A stretch of DNA of 64,000 nucleotides from Tenericutes bacterium HGW-Tenericutes-2 (GTDB taxonomy: Bacteria > Bacillota_I > Bacilli_A > Acholeplasmatales > Acholeplasmataceae): contig PGXL01000004.1 of NCBI GenBank assembly GCA_002839095.1, positions 1 through 64,000 of the forward strand, in the 5' to 3' direction. Under the pieces are notes generated by a model. That model saw only the letters and a list, made by a program, of their open reading frames with translations. It was not told the DNA's origin and did not search any database. This document shows positions 27,840 to 34,955 of this stretch, in pieces; positions within the stretch are counted from its first letter, which is position 1; each line of letters begins with the position of its first letter. A program made the translations under genes and the position numbers.

Positions 27840-29440
27840 TGTATAAAACGTTAGTCAAGCTTTATCTTAAGGAAAGTTTTTCTCTCAAGCGACTATTGGG
27901 ATTTGATTTAAAGAAGTCAAAGGTTAAGGCGATATTGATTGGATTAGTCATTATTTATTCATTGGTAGTATTTATTGGGGCGATTGGTTATATGTTTTTT
28001 GACCTGGGGGATATTTTAAAACAAATGGGTCAAACACATATACTTCTCAGTTTTCTGACAATTTATTCGCTCAGCTTATCTGTTATTATTGTTTTATTTA
28101 GAGCAAGTGGATCCATTTTCTATTATAAGGATTATGATATTACCGCACCTCTTCCTATTCATCCAAGAACTATATTATGGGCAAAGATGACAGTGCTATT
28201 ACTCATCCTATACGCATCAAGCTTTGTGTTTACTCTACCAATCACTTTCTCTTATTTTTATTGGAACGGATTTTCAGTCGTAGGATTTTTATTCTATCTC
28301 ATCGGTTTTATTTTCCTTCCACTTGTTCCGGTACTAGTCATGTCACTAATATCTTTACTTATCGCGATGATTACTGCACGATTTAGAAAATCAAAGATTA
28401 TTAATATTATTTTAATGTTTGTTATCTTTATCGGAATCTTCATGGTCTCATTTTCATTCAATGATGTTGAAACCAATCCACTCACAGGACAAATCAATTT
28501 ATTCTCTGGAATATCTAAGGCATATCCACCTTTTGCTTGGTTTATGGATGCAGTTCACAATCAAAGCATTTTAAGCCTTATATATTTAGTTGCATCTAAT
28601 GGTATTCTTTTCTTCCTATTCATTTATTTTATACAAGGCTTTGTCCAAAGAACAAATCAAAGAGGTATAAGAGCAAATATCAAGAAGAATGGAAAAGCAA
28701 TAACCTATCAAGAACGTTCAATAGTTACAGCACTTGTTCAAAAGGAGTTTAAGAAATTTTTCAGTATCACACTGTATGCGGTCAATGCAGGATTAGGACC
28801 AGTGCTTTTAACGGTGCTTTCGATAGCTAGTTTATTTTATACTCAACAAATTGAAGCGTTCCTAGGTGAAATGGTAGGCACTGGATTAGATGCTGAAATA
28901 TTGATTATGGGATTAGTAGGATTTAGTGTAGCGATGACTTACACACCTGCAATCAGTCTTTCCCTTGAAGGTAAAAACTTTTGGATTATTAAAAGCTTAC
29001 CTGTTAAGGCGGAAACCGTAATGCTTTCTAAAATCATTTTCAATTTACTTCTCATTCTTCCAATAGCAATCATCAGTATTCTACTATTTGGTTTCTCATT
29101 AAGAATTGGAGTTCTTAATCAATTGTTGTTAATATTCCTCGTCATAACATTTGGAATTTTGATATCATTTATCGATTCATCAATAAATTTATGGGTACCA
29201 AAATTTGATTTTATGAATGAAGTAGAAGTGATTAAGCAAAGTGCAGGAGTAATGCTTTCTGTTTTTGGAGCATTTGGACTCATGGCACTCAATGGATTGT
29301 TCTATTACTTAGTTAGCCCACACCTAGAACTTTCGTTCATCATGTTATGGATGGCATTACTCAATGGAGTATTAGCATTACCATTTATCTACATTGTAAA
29401 AACGAAATCAACTCCACTATTTAATAAAATGAAGGCATAA
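27839..29440 (+). CDS. large ABC-2 type permease
   Basis: 533 residues with about twelve membrane helices, consistent with an internally duplicated ABC-2 type permease. A soluble stretch lies near 275-300 (QRGIRANIKKNGKAITYQER). Paired with the preceding ATPase. Substrate unknown; this second export system lies just before the peptide-maturation locus but runs as its own unit with its own terminator. Confidence 0.82.
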   Translation: MYKTLVKLYLKESFSLKRLLGFDLKKSKVKAILIGLVIIYSLVVFIGAIGYMFFDLGDILKQMGQTHILLSFLTIYSLSLSVIIVLFRASGSIFYYKDYDITAPLPIHPRTILWAKMTVLLLILYASSFVFTLPITFSYFYWNGFSVVGFLFYLIGFIFLPLVPVLVMSLISLLIAMITARFRKSKIINIILMFVIFIGIFMVSFSFNDVETNPLTGQINLFSGISKAYPPFAWFMDAVHNQSILSLIYLVASNGILFFLFIYFIQGFVQRTNQRGIRANIKKNGKAITYQERSIVTALVQKEFKKFFSITLYAVNAGLGPVLLTVLSIASLFYTQQIEAFLGEMVGTGLDAEILIMGLVGFSVAMTYTPAISLSLEGKNFWIIKSLPVKAETVMLSKIIFNLLLILPIAIISILLFGFSLRIGVLNQLLLIFLVITFGILISFIDSSINLWVPKFDFMNEVEVIKQSAGVMLSVFGAFGLMALNGLFYYLVSPHLELSFIMLWMALLNGVLALPFIYIVKTKSTPLFNKMKA

Positions 29441-29447
29441 AAAAAAT

Positions 29448-29479
29448 GCACCTTAGCGGTTACCGCTGAGGTGCTTATT
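29448..29479. terminator. bidirectional terminator between convergent genes
   Basis: A long hairpin, GCACCTTAGCGG (29448-29459), loop TTA, CCGCTGAGGTGC (29463-29474), with a T-rich tail on each strand (stronger on the minus strand). Ends both the permease gene and the converging ABC exporter gene. Confidence 0.92.
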
Positions 29480-29481
29480 TA

Positions 29482-31098
29482 TTATAAATCAATGGTTTGA
29501 TCAATTAAATGATCAGGAAGCTTTCGATGACTGATGATAATGCATGTCTTATCGGTAAGAGATTTAATATTCTCAAATATCTTTTTTTCAGTCTCTGGAT
29601 CCAGTGCAGAAGTAATTTCATCAAGCAGCATGATTGGTGCATTCTTCAGTAAAGCGCGAGCTATCGCTAGACGCTGAATTTGCCCCTCTGAGAGCCCTAG
29701 ACCCTTTTCTCCAAGTCTTGTATCCAGTTGATCCGGTAAAGCTTTTATATCCTCATAAAGACAGGATATTTTTAAGGCTTCTATCATTTTTTCATCACTT
29801 GATTTTTGGTATAATTCTAGGTTTTCTCTTATCGTTCCTGAGAGAATAAAGTTGCCTTGCGGCACATAGGAGAATAAATTTCTAGTTGATGCGTCACATA
29901 AAAATTTACTTCTTTTTAATGTGAAGAAAATGAATCCTTCAAGTGGCTGATATAGTCCAAGAAACAGCTTGAATAGTGTTGTTTTACCCTTGCCAGACTC
30001 ACCGTGGATATGAACAAATTCTCCAAAGTTTATTTTAACATTTAATTTATTAATGACATTATTTGAGTCGTATTTAAAGCTCAATTTTTGAATGATTAAC
30101 GTATCAAAATCAGTTTGTCTCTTTGTAATACTAGGGGTCTCTAACTCAAAGGAGTCAATCATCATTAAACGTTCTGCTGAAGCCATCATCGTGTAATATT
30201 TTGGCAGTAAATGTGAGAGTCCTGAGAACGGAGATTGAATGTGAGATACAAGTTGAATTAAAGCAGTGAGCGCTCCAAAGGTTATGACACCTTCTTTGAG
30301 TCTATACGCACCAAAAATAATTGCGAAAGCATAACCAAAACCAAAGAATATATTCATGCCAGTTGAAGCAAATATAGAAAGCTTTTGTTTTCTACGTAAA
30401 GCCTTGAAATGTGCCTCTTGAAAATTAGATAATTTGCCTGACATTAAAGACTCAGATTCAAAGGATTTAATCACTGATATATTTTCTAAGCTCTCTTGCA
30501 TAAAGGAGCGAAGATCTCCTTCAGCATCCTGAAGATGATGATGTCTTTTTTTCATTTCTTTGCTGATTAGTCTACTACCTAATAATAAGAGAATTCCAAA
30601 TCCAGCAAATAAAATAGCAAACATTGAGTCCAGTAAAAAGAGTAATACAAATGCACCTAGAAATCTTACAAGAAAGAAGATTAATTTTGGAATTACATCA
30701 AGCAATCCATCACTCACATTTTCAACATCACTGTTTAGGTAATTCATCATTTGACCAGAGTGTAGCTTCGATGTGTCCTTAAGCTTTGACTTTAGTATCT
30801 TTTGGAAAAGACGATCCTTATAATTGATATTGGTTTGACCTTGATAGTAGGTCTTTAAATAAGAGTTAACTCCCTGAGCGATGATTTGAATTAAGATGAG
30901 TGATGATAAAATAATCGCACTAACTAGAAAGAGTTGATTATTTTGGTTAATTGCACTATCAATCGTTTCCTTTGAGAAGAACGCAAAAAGTATCGCTGTT
31001 AAACTTAAGACTAAGCTTAACGACGATAGAATTAAAATTGGATATTTTAAGTGCTTATTATGTGTGCGTAACCAAGCGATTGTCAAGTTCTTTTTCAT
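29482..31098 (-). CDS. ABC exporter, fused membrane and ATPase domains
   Basis: 538 residues. About six membrane helices (20-290) are followed by an ATPase domain with Walker A GESGKGKTT, signature LSEGQ and Walker B IMLLDEI. This half-exporter type works as a homodimer and commonly exports peptides or lipids. No N-terminal C39 peptidase is present. The ATG at 31098 is chosen because AGGG lies five bases upstream and a candidate -10 (31118-31123) sits inside the longer reading that would begin at 31149. It is divergent from the HprK-like operon, with about 120 bases between starts, which suggests that it exports the product of that locus (inference). Confidence 0.85.
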   Translation of the reverse strand: MKKNLTIAWLRTHNKHLKYPILILSSLSLVLSLTAILFAFFSKETIDSAINQNNQLFLVSAIILSSLILIQIIAQGVNSYLKTYYQGQTNINYKDRLFQKILKSKLKDTSKLHSGQMMNYLNSDVENVSDGLLDVIPKLIFFLVRFLGAFVLLFLLDSMFAILFAGFGILLLLGSRLISKEMKKRHHHLQDAEGDLRSFMQESLENISVIKSFESESLMSGKLSNFQEAHFKALRRKQKLSIFASTGMNIFFGFGYAFAIIFGAYRLKEGVITFGALTALIQLVSHIQSPFSGLSHLLPKYYTMMASAERLMMIDSFELETPSITKRQTDFDTLIIQKLSFKYDSNNVINKLNVKINFGEFVHIHGESGKGKTTLFKLFLGLYQPLEGFIFFTLKRSKFLCDASTRNLFSYVPQGNFILSGTIRENLELYQKSSDEKMIEALKISCLYEDIKALPDQLDTRLGEKGLGLSEGQIQRLAIARALLKNAPIMLLDEITSALDPETEKKIFENIKSLTDKTCIIISHRKLPDHLIDQTIDL

Positions 31099-31117
31099 GT
31101 GATCCCTCATTGATTCT

Positions 31118-31126
31118 ATTTTAACA
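31118..31126 (-). promoter_or_regulatory. candidate extended -10 for the ABC exporter
   Basis: On the minus strand TGT-TAAAAT lies 20 bases before the start at 31098. No clear -35. It also argues against the longer start. Confidence 0.45.
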
Positions 31127-31178
31127 TGTTTTTTTAGATGAAGTTTCATTTATCTCAGGGTTAGAGAGTTTTTACCTA

Positions 31179-31187
31179 TGCTATAAT
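31179..31187 (+). promoter_or_regulatory. extended -10 promoter of the peptide-maturation operon
   Basis: TGC-TATAAT, 29 bases before the ATG of the HprK-like gene. Divergent from the exporter promoter, so the two transcripts could share control. Confidence 0.65.
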
Positions 31188-31216
31188 AGAGTTATCATAA
31201 AAAACATGAGGATACG

Positions 31217-32074
31217 ATGAAAAGAAAATATAATATCGCTGGTATAAAAATTGAACTCAATTATCATTATGATGAATTTCTTAAGGGTAATATCGAATCT
31301 TATTTGATAGATGAACATGAGGTTTGTGACTACGAGATTCAAGTTTTTTTGCGTGATGAAATTAAAAAGCCTGAAGAAGAAACAATTTCTAAAATGAATC
31401 CCTACGTTATCATGAAGGATGACCACCGGGTTATATATGCATTAAACGCTAATGGGGATGTTAAGGAATTGATTACACACACAAATGATTATAAGCATAC
31501 CAAAATTGAAATCAATCCAAGTCTTTTAAAGAATCCTGCTGAAGTAGAATATATTATGCTTGGTGTTACATTCTTAGAAATCGCGCTAAGATGTGGATTT
31601 CTACCCATACACGCTTCAGCTATTTTATATAGAGATGAAGCTATCTTATTTTCCGCTCCCTCTCAAACAGGAAAATCCACACATGCAAAAATATGGATGA
31701 ATACCTTTGGAGATGTTGAGCTTTTGAATGATGATAAACCGTTATTAAAGCTAGAAGATCAAAAAATTATGGTTTACAGCTCTCCATTCTCAGGTAAGAC
31801 ATCAATCAATCAAAACAAACATGCACCCTTAAAATCAATTATCTTTTTAAGACAAGGGTTAACAAATTTAGTGTCAGTAATGACTGATGAAGTGATGATT
31901 GAAAACTTGATGAGAAATATATTAAGACCTGATCGCACGGATCTGTGGGATCAAGTCTTATCTAAAATATCAAAATTAATCAATGAGATACCTATTTATC
32001 AAATAGAAGCAACTATGGACAGTGAAGCAGCAATAGCAGTACATGATATGATATATAAGGAGAATTTGAAATGA
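31217..32074 (+). CDS. HprK-like kinase domain protein of a peptide-maturation locus
   Basis: 285 residues. The C-terminal half resembles the catalytic domain of HPr kinase: LPIHASAILYRDEAIL with His132, Walker A SAPSQTGKST at 146-155, and NDDKP at 171-175. The N-terminal part (1-110) is not the usual HPr kinase domain. Proteins of this build occur beside PqqD-like and nucleotidyltransferase genes in peptide clusters; the one from the paeninodin lasso cluster phosphorylates its precursor peptide (established for that family). Overlaps the next gene by four bases. A housekeeping HprK role is less likely given the context and the unusual N-terminus. Confidence 0.8.
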   Translation: MKRKYNIAGIKIELNYHYDEFLKGNIESYLIDEHEVCDYEIQVFLRDEIKKPEEETISKMNPYVIMKDDHRVIYALNANGDVKELITHTNDYKHTKIEINPSLLKNPAEVEYIMLGVTFLEIALRCGFLPIHASAILYRDEAILFSAPSQTGKSTHAKIWMNTFGDVELLNDDKPLLKLEDQKIMVYSSPFSGKTSINQNKHAPLKSIIFLRQGLTNLVSVMTDEVMIENLMRNILRPDRTDLWDQVLSKISKLINEIPIYQIEATMDSEAAIAVHDMIYKENLK

Positions 32075-32787
32075 AGTATTTAAAAAAGGTTTTATTTGGT
32101 ATTATACTCACCATCATTTTATTAGGGGCACCCATTATTGGTAGATTAGGAGCAAATCTATTTGATTTCAGTAATCTTGATCCAGATGGTTCATTTTTAT
32201 GGATTAGTGTTCACCACATTATTCAAGCAGTTGTTATTCTAATTTTAATTTTCATTAGCATCAAGGTATTTTCACTAGATTTCAATCTTGGCCTTGGTAA
32301 TAAAGAAGTAGGCATCAAGTATTTGAAAAGATTTATGTTCTTTTTTATGATTTATACCGTTGGTGCATTTGGTTCTATGATTTTAATGGGTGGCTTTCAG
32401 CCATTCCAATATCCACTCACTGGATTAAACATCACTGGATATTTAGGCTTTCAGCTATTATTATCCGGACCATCAGAGGAGCTCATCTTTCGTGCATTCG
32501 CAATCACTATCTTCGCATTCTTAATCACAGATAAAAGATTGAATAAGCATATTAGCTATGCAAATCTGTTTGCAGCAATCATTTTCGGTCTCGCACATGT
32601 CTATATTAGATTTAGTCCATTTGAAATAAACTATACTGTATTTCAAGTTGTATACGCAACGGTCTTAGGATATTTTTATGGGGATTGCTACGAAAAATCA
32701 AAGAGTGTGATTTATCCAATGATTATGCACAGCTTTACCAATGTAGTCATGATTGGTTTAACTGTGATCCTATCATTTATCTTATAA
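32071..32787 (+). CDS. CPBP family intramembrane protease
   Basis: 238 residues with about seven membrane helices. The CPBP (Rce1-like) motifs are all visible: EE-x3-R at Glu136, Glu137 and Arg141 (SGPSEELIFRAF), His176 in FGLAHVY and His220 in MIMHSFTN. These proteases cleave in or at the membrane, and in peptide-bacteriocin loci they serve in maturation or self-immunity. Here it is the second gene of the HprK-like operon, so one of those roles is plausible. Confidence 0.88.
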   Translation: MKYLKKVLFGIILTIILLGAPIIGRLGANLFDFSNLDPDGSFLWISVHHIIQAVVILILIFISIKVFSLDFNLGLGNKEVGIKYLKRFMFFFMIYTVGAFGSMILMGGFQPFQYPLTGLNITGYLGFQLLLSGPSEELIFRAFAITIFAFLITDKRLNKHISYANLFAAIIFGLAHVYIRFSPFEINYTVFQVVYATVLGYFYGDCYEKSKSVIYPMIMHSFTNVVMIGLTVILSFIL

Positions 32788-32816
32788 TTAAAAAACTAGA
32801 TTAAGGGAGTAAGACA

Positions 32817-33080
32817 ATGAAAATTAAAGAAGGCTATATTCTAAAGAATGTATCAGGTAAAAATATTGTTGTTCCAGTTGGTGAGGAAGCAGTCAATTTC
32901 AACGGGTTAATTAAATTGAATTCAAGTGGTAAAATGCTTTTTGAAGCAATGCATAGAGATGTTGAAATGATTCAATTAGTTCAACTGATGCTTGTGCATT
33001 ATGATATCGATGAGGAAACCGCTAAAAATGATGTAAATGCATTTGTAAATAAACTAAAGAGTAAAGGAATTATTGAGTGA
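32817..33080 (+). CDS. PqqD family peptide-binding protein
   Basis: 87 residues, the usual PqqD size. It starts MKIKEGYILKNVSGKNIVVPVG and has the pattern LNSSGKMLFEAM typical of the winged-helix fold. PqqD-like domains (RRE, RiPP recognition element) bind the leader of a precursor peptide and bring it to modifying enzymes. A leader-like YVKPEV motif is found in the 42-residue peptide at 34826. AAGGGAG precedes the ATG, and the TGA overlaps the next gene by four bases. Confidence 0.87.
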   Translation: MKIKEGYILKNVSGKNIVVPVGEEAVNFNGLIKLNSSGKMLFEAMHRDVEMIQLVQLMLVHYDIDEETAKNDVNAFVNKLKSKGIIE

Positions 33081-33502
33081 AAAAGGAAGTCATTGCTACA
33101 AATGATTTGATGAGTCTTGTTATAGATTCCATCAATAACAACCAAAAAGCAACCTTTAAGGTAACGGGTAGTAGCATGACCCCATTTTTTACTCATGGAA
33201 AAACATCAGTAACCATAAGAAAAAATGAATTACCATATCAAAAATATGATGTGATTTTATTCAAATATAAAGAATCCTTTAAACTACATAGAATCATTAA
33301 AATAAGTGATAAGATGATTGTTGCTAGAGGAGACGCCTTATTTGCTAAAGAGATGATTTCTGCTTATGATATCATCGGAGTCGTTGAATCCTTTGAGACG
33401 GATGGAGTTATTACATTATCAAATGATAAAAGCTATTTAAAAAGAGTTAGAAGATACCTATTATTTAAACCAATCAGTTTAAGACTTAGGAGGTTCAAAT
33501 GA
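33077..33502 (+). CDS. S24/S26-type peptidase, signal-peptidase-like
   Basis: 141 residues, no membrane helix. TGSSMTPFF holds the probable nucleophile Ser33. FKLHRIIKI with His71 and VARGDALFA at 83-91 follow the SipW/archaeal pattern, in which His replaces Lys. Members of this family often sit with PqqD-like genes and are suspected of removing peptide leaders. The nearby 42-residue peptide carries an Ala-Ser-Ala stretch, a common signal-peptidase type cut site. Starts with GTG overlapping the previous stop. Without a membrane anchor it probably acts in the cytoplasm or with a partner. Confidence 0.8.
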   Translation: MKKEVIATNDLMSLVIDSINNNQKATFKVTGSSMTPFFTHGKTSVTIRKNELPYQKYDVILFKYKESFKLHRIIKISDKMIVARGDALFAKEMISAYDIIGVVESFETDGVITLSNDKSYLKRVRRYLLFKPISLRLRRFK

Positions 33503-34677
33503 AAGAAACCATCCAAGAACTATTTAGTGCAGTGAAATGCGCACTGAAGCAAGATAAGTATATAGAACCTATTCTTAATGAGAAAGCTTTTTATATTATG
33601 TCAATGGAAAATGGACTATCAGGTATCATTTATAGTGCCATAGATAAATATAGAGTATCTGAATTATTCCATAAAAGATTAGAAAGAAACTTCTATGATT
33701 ATGTAGCTAGAGATATCAAACAAATAGAAGCGATTAACTATATTGACGGACTATTAAATGATAAAAAAATAGAGCATATATTTTTAAAGGGTAGTCGCTT
33801 GAAATCCATATATCCAGAGTCCTACATGAGAGCAATGGGAGATATTGACATTTTAGTTCATGAAACAAAAATGAAAGAAGTTCATGAGCTATTTAAGAGT
33901 CAAGATATTATTTGCACATCTAGATCGAAGCAGCATGATGTATTTGAAATGAAAAATAAGCTAGTCATTGAGATACACCCATTCTTATATAAAGACTTTA
34001 ATCCAAAGTATAAAGAATTATTTAGTGATGTATGGAAATATACAAAGCACATGAGTGATTCAAGGTATGAATTCACTCATGAGTTTGAAATCACTTATCT
34101 TTTATATCACCTAGCTAAGCATTTAGATTCAGGTGGAATTGGATTAAGAAGTGTTTTAGATATTGGTATTTATTTATCTAGATTTGAAGCGACGATGGAT
34201 GAAAAGGTGTTGATTAAGTATTTAGAGAGTGCAGATATGAAGAGATTCTATCAAAGCATGGTTGATATCAATAGACAATGCTTTGGTTTAGCATTTCAAA
34301 TGAATCTTAATAATGAATATATCATGGATAGTGATACATTAAATGAAGTGGTTCAATATCTAGCAGTATCAGGTGTTCATGGTATAGGAAGAGATTTCAA
34401 TGTCTTCCAATCAAGACTCGCTAGTGAAGAAATTAAAAATAGAAGTAAGATAGGATTTATTTTAAGATTAATCTTTCCTGATTATGAATCGATGTGTGGA
34501 ATGTATCCATACATTAGAAAAGCTAAAATATTAATTATTTTTGGTTGGATATCCAGATGGTTTAAGCTATTATTTTTAAAAACAAAGTCTAGTTTTAAGA
34601 AGATTAAATCACTAAAAGTGAAAAAGGAAGATTTAGAAAAGAGTAAAGAAATTTTTTCAAAATTAGGATTGAAATGA
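33499..34677 (+). CDS. nucleotidyltransferase family protein (PF14907 type)
   Basis: 392 residues. The nucleotidyltransferase core is clear: IFLKGSRLKSIYPESYMRAM with Gly98-Ser99, then GDIDIL with Asp115 and Asp117 as metal ligands, and IEIHPFL near 155-161. It matches the uncharacterised nucleotidyltransferases found in peptide clusters with HprK-like and PqqD-like proteins. It could attach a nucleotide or sugar to a peptide, or act on a tRNA or antibiotic; the target is unknown. The C-terminus is Lys-rich. ATGA overlap with the previous gene, and the operon terminator follows directly. Confidence 0.8.
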   Translation: MKETIQELFSAVKCALKQDKYIEPILNEKAFYIMSMENGLSGIIYSAIDKYRVSELFHKRLERNFYDYVARDIKQIEAINYIDGLLNDKKIEHIFLKGSRLKSIYPESYMRAMGDIDILVHETKMKEVHELFKSQDIICTSRSKQHDVFEMKNKLVIEIHPFLYKDFNPKYKELFSDVWKYTKHMSDSRYEFTHEFEITYLLYHLAKHLDSGGIGLRSVLDIGIYLSRFEATMDEKVLIKYLESADMKRFYQSMVDINRQCFGLAFQMNLNNEYIMDSDTLNEVVQYLAVSGVHGIGRDFNVFQSRLASEEIKNRSKIGFILRLIFPDYESMCGMYPYIRKAKILIIFGWISRWFKLLFLKTKSSFKKIKSLKVKKEDLEKSKEIFSKLGLK

Positions 34678-34682
34678 TGCTG

Positions 34683-34715
34683 AAGTGCTTCATTTTGGAA
34701 TGAAGCACTTTTTTG
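34683..34715 (+). terminator. terminator of the HprK-like operon
   Basis: A perfect 12-base stem AAGTGCTTCATT/AATGAAGCACTT with loop TTGG and then a T run. It separates the maturation genes from the peptide gene that follows. Confidence 0.95.
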
Positions 34716-34777
34716 TCGTAAAAATTTAGCACATACTTAGTATAAAACAAAAAAAGTAATAAAAAAGTAATAAATGA

Positions 34778-34786
34778 TGATAAAAT
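34778..34786 (+). promoter_or_regulatory. candidate extended -10 for the small peptide gene
   Basis: TGA-TAAAAT, 39 bases before the peptide ATG, in a very AT-rich stretch. No -35 is evident. Needed because a strong terminator lies upstream. Confidence 0.45.
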
Positions 34787-34825
34787 AAAACCAAGTATTT
34801 TTATTATTCAACACGGAGGTTTTTT

Positions 34826-34954
34826 ATGATGGAAAACAAAGCAACCTATGTAAAACCCGAAGTAGATATTATTGAATTTGTTTTTGAGGACAGCATTGCA
34901 GCAAGTGCTGATATGGGTGCTTGGTTTAACGAGACAATCTGGGGGGATGAATAA
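34826..34954 (+). CDS. 42-residue peptide, candidate RiPP-type precursor
   Basis: A short open frame with a strong CGGAGG ribosome binding site seven bases before the ATG. Residues 1-28 look like a leader: YVKPEV (8-13) matches the YxxP-x-(L/V) motif read by PqqD-like proteins, followed by an acidic, hydrophobic stretch ending SIAASAD (23-29). The last 13 residues, MGAWFNETIWGDE, hold two Trp and four acidic residues and no Cys or Ser, with Thr37. Ala-Ser-Ala at 26-28 is a plausible cleavage site. It lies beyond the HprK/CPBP/PqqD/S26/nucleotidyltransferase operon, and its stop is one base before the nuclease start. No lasso ring is possible by the usual rule, since no Asp or Glu sits seven to nine residues after a Gly at a likely start. 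Being a precursor is an inference. Confidence 0.6.
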   Translation: MMENKATYVKPEVDIIEFVFEDSIAASADMGAWFNETIWGDE

Positions 34955-34955
34955 G

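Noticed and set aside
31099-31149. Upstream start of the ABC exporter at 31149
   Set aside because: It lacks a good ribosome binding site and would place the candidate -10 element within the coding region.
17401-33502. Mycoplasma code with TGA as Trp
   Set aside because: TGA ends adk, the pqqD-like and S26-like genes in tight overlaps, and reading through would give extra tails; Trp is TGG in all conserved motifs.
29482-34954. A lasso peptide cluster
   Set aside because: HprK-like, PqqD-like and nucleotidyltransferase genes fit, but there is no asparagine-synthetase-like cyclase or transglutaminase-like B2 protease, and the peptide tail does not place Asp or Glu at ring positions seven to nine.
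34872-34955. Long N-terminal extension of the nuclease starting at 34872
   Set aside because: It would put 28 residues in front of a clear signal peptide and lacks a ribosome binding site; the same DNA encodes the 42-residue peptide in another frame.
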